A DNA stretch of 39,298 bases from Dehalococcoidales bacterium (lineage in GTDB: Bacteria > Chloroflexota > Dehalococcoidia > Dehalococcoidales > RBG-16-60-22), in NCBI GenBank assembly GCA_028706655.1, contig JAQTVW010000005.1:1-39298 (forward strand), given 5' to 3'. Each line of letters opens with the position of its first letter. The stretch's first letter is position 1. The translations under genes were made by a program, and so were the position numbers. Below are positions 25,708-34,003 of the stretch, piece by piece. The notes under the pieces are model-generated. The model worked only from the letters and a program-made list of their open reading frames with translations, was not told where the DNA came from and did no database searches.

Positions 25708-26817
25708 CTAAAGCTGGCTCCTCGGGTCGAAGGCATCGCGGATGCCGTCCCCGAGGAAGTTAAAGGCAAGGACGGTTAAAAACAGCATGATGCCCGGTTC
25801 CAGCGCGACCCACCAGGCGTTGTCCAGGCTGCGCTGACCTGCCTGTAAAATAACACCCCAGCTCGTTACGGAAGGGTCACCCAGCCCGATAAAACTGAGA
25901 GCCGCTTCAGAGAGAATAACGCCGGGAATGGAAAGCGTGGTAATGACAATAACAGGGCTTAAGACATTGGGAATAAGGTGGCGGAAGACAATGCGCCCAT
26001 CGCTGGCGCCCAGCGATTTCGCCGCTGTAATATAGTCCCTGGTGCGGAGGGAAAGCGCATCGCTGCGCACTAATCGCGCCGTGCCCGTCCAGCCGGTAAG
26101 TCCGATGGCGAGGATGATGAACAGAAGTGACGGCCCGTAGATAAACACAATGAAAACCAGCAGTAAAAAGAAGGGGAAAGTCATCATGATGTCCGTGAAA
26201 CGCATCAGAATATTATCTACCCAGCCGCCTAAATAGGCAGAACTTACCCCCAAAATTGTACCGATAATAATCGCGATAAGCGTCGCCAGCAAGCCGACCT
26301 GCAGGGAAACGCGCGCTCCGGAGACAATCATGGCGAGCATATCGCGCCCCTTGTCGTCAGTACCGAGCGGGTGCTGCCAGGTGCCTTTAATCTCAGTGGT
26401 GATGAACTTAGCTGTCGCCGTGTCGTACAGCGACTGCTGCACGGAAAAACCCACCGGAGGCACATTCTTCTCCCTGAAATTGGCTTTGGTCGGGTCGGTC
26501 GTGAAAAATGGCCCAGCTATTGCAATTCCGATCAAGAGGATAATGATAAAAAGTCCCGCGACCGCAAGGTGATGTTTTTTCACCCTTTCCCAGTAATATC
26601 TGACCAGCCGCTTGTGAGTAAATAACGGCAGAATCCCGAAAAATATCAAAAACAGACCGAAGACCAGATAAAGGTAATCGAGCGGCTGCAAAAGCTGCTG
26701 CGGAAGTAGAATGTCCAGCACCAGCACACCAGCAAGCGCCAGCATGGTTGCCCCGAATATTATCTTACGCCACCCGCGGAAACGGCTGGAAAATCCGCGC
26801 CTGATTTTATTAGTCAT
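25708..26817 (-). CDS. Oligopeptide/dipeptide ABC transporter permease (OppC/DppC-like)
   Basis: Membrane permease of 369 aa from the ATG at 26817, which overlaps the oppB stop by 8 nt. It is longer than typical DppC (about 300 aa) because of two extra hydrophobic segments near the N-terminus (about 20-65) before the usual first helix (HLAVAGLFIIILLIGIAIA). An extracytoplasmic loop with HPLGTDDKGRDML and the EAA-type coupling motif RDYITAAKSLGASDGRIVFRH mark it as OppC/DppC. The distal AALSFIGLGDPSVTSWG is also characteristic. Confidence 0.92.
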   Translation of the reverse strand: MTNKIRRGFSSRFRGWRKIIFGATMLALAGVLVLDILLPQQLLQPLDYLYLVFGLFLIFFGILPLFTHKRLVRYYWERVKKHHLAVAGLFIIILLIGIAIAGPFFTTDPTKANFREKNVPPVGFSVQQSLYDTATAKFITTEIKGTWQHPLGTDDKGRDMLAMIVSGARVSLQVGLLATLIAIIIGTILGVSSAYLGGWVDNILMRFTDIMMTFPFFLLLVFIVFIYGPSLLFIILAIGLTGWTGTARLVRSDALSLRTRDYITAAKSLGASDGRIVFRHLIPNVLSPVIVITTLSIPGVILSEAALSFIGLGDPSVTSWGVILQAGQRSLDNAWWVALEPGIMLFLTVLAFNFLGDGIRDAFDPRSQL

Positions 26818-27787
26818 ATCTGATCCTGGGGTCGAGCCATGTGTAAACAATATCGGTCGTCAGATTGGTCAGGAGCACCACCATCGAGCCGATAAGAGTT
26901 ATCGTTACGACGACCGGGTAATCATTGGCGAAGATGGCATTGAAGGAAATTTTCCCCAGCCCGGGGATGCCGAAGATAACCTCGGTCAGGTAAGCCCCGC
27001 CAAACACGACTCCGCTCAGGTCGAACATGATTATCGTGATGATGGGCAGAATGGCGTTGCGCAGTACGTGTTTTCCCAGCACCACCCGTTCCGGCAGTCC
27101 TTTGGCGCGGGCGGTCTTCACAAAGTCCATGCGCAGATTGTCCAGCATCGCCGAACGGGTGTAGCGGGTGTAGCCTGCCATCGTCCCGGTGCCGAGCGTA
27201 ATCGCGGGCAGAATGAGCGCTTTAAGGTTCGCCAGGGAGAAGATAGCGAGCGAAGTATCATAATAGGTTTTGAACCAGCCCAGCTGCACCGAAAAAAGTA
27301 AAATTAACATGATACCGAGCCAGAAGTTGGGCACGGAAATGCCGATAAACGAGAAAAATGTCGCCAGGTAATCAAGACGGGTGTATTGTCTCACCGCGGA
27401 ATAGATGCCGATGAGCATACCTAGGAGAGCGGAAAACAGGAAACTTAACAATATTAGTTGAAAGGAGTAAATCCAATGGCGTTGGATTAACTTCAAGACA
27501 GGCATCGAGGTACTGAACGACCAGCCCCAGTCGCCGCGAAACAGGTTGACCACGTAATTGGTGTATTGTTCCCAGATTGGCTTGTCCAGCCCGTAGCGAG
27601 ATTCTATCGCGGCAATAATCTGGGTCGGGTTCTGGGTGCGGGCGGACATGTTTGCCAGGTACTTGTCCGCCGGTGAATTGGGACCGAGGCGGAGCAAGAT
27701 GAAGGTAATAGTCACCACCCCGAGGGTGATAAGCACGGCATAGATAAGCCGGCGTAGAATGTAGCCCTGTAGCCCGCCCTTCCGCAA
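26810..27787 (-). CDS. Oligopeptide/dipeptide ABC transporter permease (OppB/DppB-like)
   Basis: Permease partner of 325 aa with about six transmembrane helices. The first helix (GYILRRLIYAVLITLGVVTI) and the LRLGPNSPADKYL periplasmic segment are typical of OppB/DppB. The coupling motif is DFVKTARAKGLPERVVLGKH, and the distal EVIFGIPGLGKISFNAI is highly conserved. The start is TTG at 27787 with AAGGAG 6 nt upstream, 18 nt after the stop of the binding-protein gene. With OppC it forms the membrane channel. Confidence 0.93.
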   Translation of the reverse strand: MRKGGLQGYILRRLIYAVLITLGVVTITFILLRLGPNSPADKYLANMSARTQNPTQIIAAIESRYGLDKPIWEQYTNYVVNLFRGDWGWSFSTSMPVLKLIQRHWIYSFQLILLSFLFSALLGMLIGIYSAVRQYTRLDYLATFFSFIGISVPNFWLGIMLILLFSVQLGWFKTYYDTSLAIFSLANLKALILPAITLGTGTMAGYTRYTRSAMLDNLRMDFVKTARAKGLPERVVLGKHVLRNAILPIITIIMFDLSGVVFGGAYLTEVIFGIPGLGKISFNAIFANDYPVVVTITLIGSMVVLLTNLTTDIVYTWLDPRIRYD

Positions 27788-27805
27788 ATGAGACTCCTTA
27801 CAAGA

Positions 27806-29560
27806 CTATGGCTGGGCGAAATACCACATGTGATAGTTCCAGCTCATTCTCATGCCCGGTTCAATTCCTTCGACATTGGACTGGAATCCTGAATTGCCCT
27901 GCGGGAAAGTGAGAAATATCGCAGGCTGTTCATCCGCAATGGTTCGACTGATATCGGTATAAAGGCTTTTCCGCACCTTGCTGTCGATTGCTTCTTTACC
28001 GCTGACCCTGGCAAAAAGTTCATCGATTTTAGTGCTGCGGTAGCCCCCGAAGTTCAAGCCGCCGTCCGAAGTGAAAAATACGCGGGAGCCGGAAGGGGCG
28101 ATAGGATGTGTGCTAAATGCCATGATAATCATATCCCAGGACTGTTCACTCACTGCCGCGGGACCGTTATTGTAACGGGCTTCCTGGTCTTTGCCGGGCT
28201 CTTTGTTCATGACATATTGCCGCAGCAGAGTGGGCCAGGGCACCAGCTTTATTTCTACTTCAATCCCGATGTCTGCCAGTTCCTGCTTGGCAAGAAACGC
28301 CATGTTCTCCGAGATGGTACTGCCCGGAGTGGTTGCCAGCACGAGTTTAACCGGATTGCCCGCCTTATCCTGCAATACCGACTTACTGTTCACGGTTTTT
28401 ACCTCATAACCTGCGCCGCCCAACAACTGCCTGGCTTTTACTTTATCGTACTGCGCGCCGTAGCCGAATTGCGCCACGCCGTCATCGCTGTACCACGGGG
28501 AAGGCTTGGGGATAAAGCTGAAGGCGGGGTCGCCGAAACCCTGGCGGATTGAGTTGATAACCGCCTGTTTATCGATTGACATGGCGAGCGCCTGCCGCAC
28601 CGCCTGGTTCTTCAGTCCTTCCCATCCGTTGTTACGCAGATTGAGGACCATCAGGTCGTAAGAGCGGGTCGGGGAAGTGTAGACCTTGATTTGGGGCATG
28701 CTTTTGAACTTGGCGACCTGTTCCGGCTCGATACCGGCGGAGGTGACGTCGCCGGCTTCCAGGGCTGCCAGCACGGCTGATGATGTCCCGAAGAGTTTCA
28801 CGATATACTGCAGAAAGAAGGGCGAACCGGCATCTTTCCCGGACTTTGCCAGGTAGTAGTCAGGGTTACGGTCAACGACTAATTTGTCCGTACGGACCCA
28901 TTCTTTATATTTATATGGTCCCAGGTTGCCGGTATAACTAAGGTTATTGAATTCTTCCGCCTGGGTAAATGCTTTGATGTCGCCTTCATATTTGGCGGCG
29001 ATATGTCTGGGATATGGCGTCAGCGAATAGATTGAATTATCGATGAACTCAGGGTCGATGGTCTGCCTCTTTATCGTGAAGGTGGTCTCATTGACGGCTT
29101 TTGCTTCGGTAAACACGGACTCGCCGTTCACCGTTTCCTGCCAATCGCTTTTATACGGATAGTTCAACCAATCGGAGAACATCAGGTTGTGGAGAGTATA
29201 AACGTAGTCCTCGGCGGTTACCTTGACTCCATCGCTCCATTTCAAATCGTCGCGGATAGTCATGGTGTAAGTCAGCCCATCCGCCGAAATTTCCACCGGC
29301 TTTGCCAGGTGCCGCAGAACGACTTCCCAATCGTTGTCATAGGTAGCCAGGCTGTCCAGAGTGTGCCCAACGTAAGAAAAAGAAGAAGCGTCCGCCGCCA
29401 GGAGCCAGTTCAGGGTTTCGGCATCGCCGCCGCTTTCTCCTTCGATGAAAGTACCATGCAGCTTCGGCGCAGCAGTCGTCTGAGCCGCCGGCGGGGCGCT
29501 GGTGGCGCAGCCGGTTGCCAGTAATATTATTAATATACAAATAATAATGACAGACTTCAT
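27806..29560 (-). CDS. Peptide-type extracellular solute-binding lipoprotein (SBP_bac_5)
   Basis: Substrate-capture protein of 584 aa for the ABC importer. The N-terminal 17 residues are a lipoprotein signal peptide ending in the lipobox ATGC, so the mature protein is anchored through the cysteine. The mature chain has the cluster C layout: GESGGDAETLNWLLAAD, SDGVKVTAEDYVYTLHNL (the family signature region, about 108-125), then a peptide-binding core up to the C-terminus. The ligand cannot be read from sequence; peptides are likely, but nickel, opines or glycans occur in the family. Start ATG has GGAGG 6-7 nt upstream, and a good promoter lies behind it. Confidence 0.93.
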   Translation of the reverse strand: MKSVIIICILIILLATGCATSAPPAAQTTAAPKLHGTFIEGESGGDAETLNWLLAADASSFSYVGHTLDSLATYDNDWEVVLRHLAKPVEISADGLTYTMTIRDDLKWSDGVKVTAEDYVYTLHNLMFSDWLNYPYKSDWQETVNGESVFTEAKAVNETTFTIKRQTIDPEFIDNSIYSLTPYPRHIAAKYEGDIKAFTQAEEFNNLSYTGNLGPYKYKEWVRTDKLVVDRNPDYYLAKSGKDAGSPFFLQYIVKLFGTSSAVLAALEAGDVTSAGIEPEQVAKFKSMPQIKVYTSPTRSYDLMVLNLRNNGWEGLKNQAVRQALAMSIDKQAVINSIRQGFGDPAFSFIPKPSPWYSDDGVAQFGYGAQYDKVKARQLLGGAGYEVKTVNSKSVLQDKAGNPVKLVLATTPGSTISENMAFLAKQELADIGIEVEIKLVPWPTLLRQYVMNKEPGKDQEARYNNGPAAVSEQSWDMIIMAFSTHPIAPSGSRVFFTSDGGLNFGGYRSTKIDELFARVSGKEAIDSKVRKSLYTDISRTIADEQPAIFLTFPQGNSGFQSNVEGIEPGMRMSWNYHMWYFAQP

Positions 29561-29589
29561 ATGTGTCCTCCGTGCTGGCTATAGATAAT

Positions 29590-29618
29590 ATTATGATTTA
29601 AGCCCTGCGGGATTGCAA
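29590..29618 (-). promoter_or_regulatory. Promoter of the ABC importer operon
   Basis: Minus-strand TTGCAA (29613-29618) and CATAAT (29590-29595) with a 17-nt spacer, about 30 nt before the lipoprotein start. Confidence 0.5.
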
Positions 29619-29624
29619 GCAGTT

Positions 29625-29652
29625 TTGCATTGGGTTTCAGATTAGCTATAAT
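29625..29652 (+). promoter_or_regulatory. Promoter of the SDR gene
   Basis: TTGCAT (29625-29630), 16-nt spacer, consensus TATAAT (29647-29652), 34 nt before the SDR ATG. It is back to back with the importer promoter; the two -35 elements are only 6 nt apart, so the divergent promoters may compete or share a regulator. Confidence 0.55.
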
Positions 29653-29686
29653 ACGTCAGGTAAATCAAAAAGAGCAAGGAGTCAAG

Positions 29687-30448
29687 ATGAATAACAATCT
29701 GTTTCAACTGGAAGGACAGACCGCCATTGTCACCGGAGGCAGCCGGGGCATCGGCAAAGCAATCAGTCTCGGACTGGCGACTATGGGGGCAGATGTGGCG
29801 ATATGCAGCCGGGATATTACTAAATGCAAGGATGTTGCCGATGAAATAGAGCGAATGCGCAGAAAGTCTCTGGCAATATCTGTCGACGTGACGAAACCGA
29901 GTGACGTAGCTGCGATGGTCGAAAAGGTAAAGAACTCATTCGGTAAGATAGACATTCTCGTTAACAGCGCCGGCATCGGACTGGTGACCCGCACGGACAA
30001 ACTTGCCGAAGCAGATTGGGACAAAGTAGTCAACCTTGATTTGAAAGCAACTTTCTTATGCTGCCAGGCAGTCGGCAGGGAAATGATTGCCGCCCAAAAA
30101 GGCAGCATCATCAACATATCTTCCATGATGGGTCAGCGGGTTGCCTACGGGCATGCCGCCTATTGCGCTGCCAAGGGTGGAGTCGACCAGTTGACCAGAG
30201 TGCTGGCAGTCGAATGGAGCCGCTACAACATCCGGGTCAACTCCATCGCGCCGGGATGGATTGTCACCGATATGACCGATGAACTGCCCGCGGATGTACG
30301 CCCGAAACTCATCGCTTCAGTCCCTTTGAAACGGTTCGGCAAACCTGAAGAAATAGTCGGCGCGGCATTATACTACGCTTCCGAAATGTCTTCATACACC
30401 ACCGGCTCAGTCCTGGTTGTCGATGGCGGTACCACGATCGGAGTTTAA
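29687..30448 (+). CDS. Short-chain dehydrogenase/reductase (FabG/gluconate dehydrogenase-like)
   Basis: NAD(P)-dependent oxidoreductase of 253 aa, the classical SDR size. The cofactor motif is TGGSRGIGKA (about 15-24), followed by LVNSAGIG (NAG equivalent), and the catalytic Ser-Tyr-Lys are in INISSMMGQR and YCAAKGG. The PGWIVTDMT segment and the C-terminal YTTGSVLVVDGG are typical of the FabG/3-oxoacyl reductase and 2-deoxygluconate dehydrogenase groups; the substrate cannot be fixed. Start ATG 29687 follows AAGGAG. An MFS carrier lies 98 nt downstream on the same strand, perhaps importing the substrate. Confidence 0.92.
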   Translation: MNNNLFQLEGQTAIVTGGSRGIGKAISLGLATMGADVAICSRDITKCKDVADEIERMRRKSLAISVDVTKPSDVAAMVEKVKNSFGKIDILVNSAGIGLVTRTDKLAEADWDKVVNLDLKATFLCCQAVGREMIAAQKGSIINISSMMGQRVAYGHAAYCAAKGGVDQLTRVLAVEWSRYNIRVNSIAPGWIVTDMTDELPADVRPKLIASVPLKRFGKPEEIVGAALYYASEMSSYTTGSVLVVDGGTTIGV

Positions 30449-30546
30449 ATGGGTGCTGTGTACTGCGCTAATAATTGACTTAATTTTGACAGACAAGGTA
30501 TTACGGTGTCCTATTCTGTACTACTTCGTTCGTAGAAAGTGTTCCG

Positions 30547-31791
30547 ATGAAACGTTTATATTATGGCTGGGTGATGGTTATCCTGGCTTTCGTTGCCCTG
30601 GGAGTAATAGGTATCCAGGGGTATTCCTTCGGTATATTCATGAAGCCGGTCACCGAAGAACTGCACGTCACGAGAGCAGGACTTGCGTTATCTTTGACGC
30701 TGCAGGGTATGCTGGGCGGAATCCTCAATATCTATGCCGGAAGGCTGACCGATAAGTATGGCCCCAGGTTTCTGGTCACGATTTGTGGTGTACTGGTTGC
30801 CCTGGGCTTCTTCCTGATGTCTCAGGTAAATGCCCTCTGGCAAATTTATGTTATAAATATACTTCCAATAGCAATCGGCAGTGCGTGCGGCTACTTGCCG
30901 ATTATGTCCAACCTGTCAAGGTGGTTTGGACCGCGAATGCGCGGTCAGGCAGTGGGAATCGGCGTCACCGGCTTTGCGGTCGGCGGCACAGCAGGCCCGA
31001 TTCTACTCCAATGGCTGATATCGTCTTTCGGCTGGCGTTCAGCTTATATTGTGTTGGGCGCGATATTCTTTGTCGTTCTGGTCACCATTTCCCAGTTTAT
31101 GAAACACAGCCCACAAAAAATGGGGATAAAACTGCAGGGAGAAGAGGTAGCCCGGACCGCATCCGAATCAGGACATTCTTCCAACACGGCTGAAGGGATG
31201 TCTCTGGCAGAAGCCATCAGAACTGCCCATTTCTGGATTTTCAGCATTATAACAATCATGTTTACGATTTCTTACTGGGCAATGGCGCAGCATCTTGCCC
31301 CTTATGCTACAGATATTGGGATACCGGCGATGGTAGCGGCCAGCCTGGTGTCTATCATTGCAGTGGGCGCCATCATCGGCAAACTCTTCCTCGGGTTTAC
31401 CGTAAGCAGGACAGGCGTAAAGAAGGCAGTGTGTTATTGCTTCGTCATCCTTACGCTACCCCAACTCCTATTATTGTTTGTTACAGATACCACGTCTTTA
31501 TATTTGTTCGCGGCGATTTTCGGTTTCGCTTACGGCGGTCTGATGATGCTCTTAAACCTGGCACCAAGCGAATTCTTCGGCATCAAGTCGGTCGGCACAA
31601 TTCTCGGTATCTTTATCTATTGCGCTAACATGGGTTCAGTCGTAGGACCACCCCTATTCGGATACATCTTTGACGTCACCGGCGGCTACAGGCTTGCTTT
31701 CATTATTAATATTGCGCTTTCAGCTGTTGCATTTCTCCTGAGCATCGTGTTATTACGGTCGGGAAGAAAGGAATTTCAGTCTCACAGGTGA
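30547..31791 (+). CDS. MFS transporter, oxalate/formate antiporter (OFA)-like
   Basis: Twelve-helix major facilitator of 414 aa. The first helix opens with YYGWVMVILAFVALGVIG, typical of the OFA/monocarboxylate group. The loop 2-3 signature is seen as GRLTDKYGPRFLV, and a second-half counterpart as GKLFLGFTVSRTGVKKAV. The central cytoplasmic loop (about 185-215) is hydrophilic. Substrates of the group are organic anions such as oxalate, formate or aromatic acids; the real one is unknown. It has a weak Shine-Dalgarno. Candidate promoter elements lie in the 98-nt gap, where TTGAC occurs twice 11 bp apart (30475 and 30486). Confidence 0.88.
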   Translation: MKRLYYGWVMVILAFVALGVIGIQGYSFGIFMKPVTEELHVTRAGLALSLTLQGMLGGILNIYAGRLTDKYGPRFLVTICGVLVALGFFLMSQVNALWQIYVINILPIAIGSACGYLPIMSNLSRWFGPRMRGQAVGIGVTGFAVGGTAGPILLQWLISSFGWRSAYIVLGAIFFVVLVTISQFMKHSPQKMGIKLQGEEVARTASESGHSSNTAEGMSLAEAIRTAHFWIFSIITIMFTISYWAMAQHLAPYATDIGIPAMVAASLVSIIAVGAIIGKLFLGFTVSRTGVKKAVCYCFVILTLPQLLLLFVTDTTSLYLFAAIFGFAYGGLMMLLNLAPSEFFGIKSVGTILGIFIYCANMGSVVGPPLFGYIFDVTGGYRLAFIINIALSAVAFLLSIVLLRSGRKEFQSHR

Positions 31792-31845
31792 CGCTTCATA
31801 TTATTCATAACGGCAGTCACCTTCACTATCGAGACAATTCAGAAA

Positions 31846-32430
31846 ATGTCATCAAAACAAGCTTCTGCTGCTAACATCATCGATGTTCCCGGCATCGGCA
31901 GGGTCGTCTGTGAACGCAGCCTGCGCGCCAGGCGGGTCGTCATTTCTATCCGTCTGTTCAAAGGCGTCAGGGTGGCGGTGCCTGCCCGGGTATCCTTTGA
32001 AGAAGCACTGGAATTTGTTCACCGGAAAAAGGCGTGGATACTGAAGCACCTGGCGACCACAAAACAACGCGAGAATGAAATCCGGGAGACCCGTGCACTA
32101 TGCGCTTCAATTGACCCCATATTTGCGAGGGAAATATTGACCGGCAGAATCCGCTACCTTGCCGATAAACACGGTTTTAGCTTTAACAAAGTCTCCATAC
32201 GTAGCCAGAAGACCCGCTGGGGCAGCTGTTCCCGTAAGAATAACATCAGCTTGAATGTGAAGCTGGTGTTGTTACCGGATGACCTCAGAGATTATGTCAT
32301 ATTTCACGAACTCGTGCACACGAAAGTACATGACCACAGCAAACGATTTTGGGCTGAACTGGACAAGTACGTTGGTGACGGGAAGGCTAAATCTAAAATA
32401 TTGAAACAAAACGGGCTCAGCCTTTCCTAG
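31846..32430 (+). CDS. YgjP/SprT-like zinc metallopeptidase-domain protein (DUF45)
   Basis: A 194-aa protein with the minigluzincin-like HELVH motif at 154-158 and a third probable zinc ligand at H164 in HDHSKRFW, the pattern of the YgjP family. KTRWGSCSRKNNISLN (122-137) is the other family hallmark. The N-terminal half (RSLRARRVVISIRLFKGVRVAVP) also matches YgjP. Members are annotated as M48-type peptidases or UTP pyrophosphatase-like; activity is poorly established. It ends 2 nt before the convergent queA stop, with no terminator between. The Shine-Dalgarno is not evident. Confidence 0.88.
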   Translation: MSSKQASAANIIDVPGIGRVVCERSLRARRVVISIRLFKGVRVAVPARVSFEEALEFVHRKKAWILKHLATTKQRENEIRETRALCASIDPIFAREILTGRIRYLADKHGFSFNKVSIRSQKTRWGSCSRKNNISLNVKLVLLPDDLRDYVIFHELVHTKVHDHSKRFWAELDKYVGDGKAKSKILKQNGLSLS

Positions 32431-32432
32431 CT

Positions 32433-33458
32433 CTAACGTATCAGCATCGCATCGCCGAAGCTATAGAAACGATATTTTTGACTCATTGCTTCCTGATACG
32501 ATTTTTCAATCAATTCTTTTCCGGCGAAGGCGCTGACCAGCATCACCAGAGTAGATTTGGGCAGGTGAAAATTGGTAATCATTGCATCAGCCATACGGAA
32601 ATGAAATCCCGGCAGGATGAACAAGTCAACCCACCCTGAAAAGGGTGCAATTACAGAGCCACCCTGCGCCGCATGTTCCAGCACCCTCACGGACGTCGTT
32701 CCCACGCAGATGACCCGCCTGCCTTCCTGTTTTGCCAGCGCCACTTTACGCGCAACTTCTTCACTTACTATACCGTACTCTTTGTGGATGATATGCTGCC
32801 GCGGGTCGTCCTCCCGCACCGGGCTAAAGGTGTCCAGCCCGATATGCAGAGTCACGAACAGGCATTCGATTCCCCTTGTTTGGAGCTTCTGCAACAATTT
32901 GGGTGTAAAATGCAATCCGGCGGTCGGCGCGGCGGCGCTGCCGGCTATCTTTCCATATACTGTTTGGTAGCGTTCCGGGTCTTTCAGCGTTTCATGGATG
33001 TACGGCGGCAACGGAACCTTACCTAATTTATGAAGCCGGCTTTCGTCTGAGAAGCGCAGTATTTTGATGCCGCCCTGTTTTTCACCGAGGACTTCAGCAC
33101 AGACTTCCACATCTCCCGGCTCATTCTTTATGTCTATCTTGCTGCCGCTGTGCAGATTGCCGCCCCGCCCGGCGAGCGCCTCCCATGTCCCTTCGCTGTT
33201 CCGATGCAACAGCAGCATCTCTATCTTGCCGCCCGTCTTGTTTCGCCTGCCGAATAGCCGCGCCGGAATAACACGACTATCGTTGAACACCAGGACATCA
33301 CCATCTTGGAGATAGTCGGTAATATCATAGAAACGCCGGTGTTCCATGTTTCCGTTGCGCCGGTCCAGCACCAGCAGCCGCGAATGGTCGCGCGGCTCCA
33401 TCGGTGTTTGGGCGATAAATTCCGGGGGCAAGTGGTAATCAAAATCGCTGGTTTTCAT
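32433..33458 (-). CDS. queA: S-adenosylmethionine:tRNA ribosyltransferase-isomerase (QueA)
   Basis: Transfers and isomerises the ribosyl part of SAM onto preQ1 in tRNA, giving epoxyqueuosine. The 341-aa protein from ATG 33458 begins FDYHLPPEFIAQTP, followed by the conserved DHSRLLVLDR, VFNDSRVIPARLFG, GSAAAPTAGLHFT, HIGLDTFSPV and a late NFHLPKSTLVMLVSAF. The open frame allows a GTG four codons earlier, but the family starts at MKTSDFDY. A near-consensus promoter puts the transcript start only about 17 nt before the ATG. Epoxyqueuosine would then need QueG or QueH; the QueG-like gene at 2311-3012 is a possible partner. Confidence 0.95.
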   Translation of the reverse strand: MKTSDFDYHLPPEFIAQTPMEPRDHSRLLVLDRRNGNMEHRRFYDITDYLQDGDVLVFNDSRVIPARLFGRRNKTGGKIEMLLLHRNSEGTWEALAGRGGNLHSGSKIDIKNEPGDVEVCAEVLGEKQGGIKILRFSDESRLHKLGKVPLPPYIHETLKDPERYQTVYGKIAGSAAAPTAGLHFTPKLLQKLQTRGIECLFVTLHIGLDTFSPVREDDPRQHIIHKEYGIVSEEVARKVALAKQEGRRVICVGTTSVRVLEHAAQGGSVIAPFSGWVDLFILPGFHFRMADAMITNFHLPKSTLVMLVSAFAGKELIEKSYQEAMSQKYRFYSFGDAMLIR

Positions 33459-33481
33459 TCTCTGATTCACTATACCTAAAA

Positions 33482-33510
33482 AGTATACATGGCAGCGCAG
33501 TTAAAGACAA
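33482..33510 (-). promoter_or_regulatory. Promoter of queA
   Basis: Minus-strand TTGTCT (33505-33510), 17-nt spacer, TATACT (33482-33487). The predicted transcript start near 33475 gives a very short leader without a Shine-Dalgarno. Confidence 0.55.
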
Positions 33511-33513
33511 AAG

Positions 33514-33543
33514 TTGAAGCTAATCTGCCGTTTATGCTAAAAT
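33514..33543 (+). promoter_or_regulatory. Promoter of the flxDCBA-like operon
   Basis: TTGAAG (33514-33519), 18-nt spacer, TAAAAT (33538-33543). Transcription would begin around 33550, at most a few bases before the ATG at 33554, implying a nearly leaderless mRNA; accordingly no Shine-Dalgarno is present. Confidence 0.5.
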
Positions 33544-33553
33544 TAAATCGAAT

Positions 33554-34003
33554 ATGAGTCAGGACACGAACTTCGAGCCCAAGTTGTTGGGCTTTCTTTG
33601 TAAATGGTGCAGCTACGCCGGCGCCGATCTTGCCGGCACCAGCCGGAAGAAATATCCGGCGAACATCCGCATCGTCAAGATTCCCTGCTCGGGAAGAATT
33701 GACCCGCTCTTCATTGCCAAGGCGCTGCGCATGGGCTTCGACGGCGTGCTGGTTTCCGGCTGCCACCCCGGCGACTGCCATTACCAGACAGGCAACTACC
33801 GCGCCCGCCGCCGCATCGCCATCACCAACAAGCTCATGGAATACATGGGCATCGAACCGGAGCGTCTGCAGGCAAGCTGGGTGTCCGCTTCCGAAGGCGA
33901 TAAGTGGGCGCAGGTCGTAACCGAAGTAACCAAAGGAGTGAAAAAAGTCGGTCCTAACCGATTATTTACCGATGACGGACACGGAACAGAAACTACAGGC
34001 TAA
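33554..34003 (+). CDS. MvhD/FlxD-like [2Fe-2S] electron-transfer subunit
   Basis: Small protein of 149 aa of the methyl-viologen-reducing hydrogenase delta family, which passes electrons to HdrA in flavin-based bifurcating complexes. Conserved cysteines are visible at C16 and C19 (CKWC), C45 (IPCSGR), C70 and C75 (GCHPGDCHY), with GNYRARRRI following. No hydrogenase large subunit is nearby; instead three genes homologous to FlxC, FlxB and FlxA follow, so it best corresponds to FlxD. It overlaps the next gene by 32 nt. No Shine-Dalgarno, probably translated from a near-leaderless transcript. Confidence 0.9.
   Translation: MSQDTNFEPKLLGFLCKWCSYAGADLAGTSRKKYPANIRIVKIPCSGRIDPLFIAKALRMGFDGVLVSGCHPGDCHYQTGNYRARRRIAITNKLMEYMGIEPERLQASWVSASEGDKWAQVVTEVTKGVKKVGPNRLFTDDGHGTETTG

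Noticed and set aside
30475-30490. TTGAC direct repeat (11 bp apart) as a regulator site before the MFS gene
   Set aside because: It can equally be two alternative -35 boxes; there is no neighbouring regulator or second copy to support an operator.
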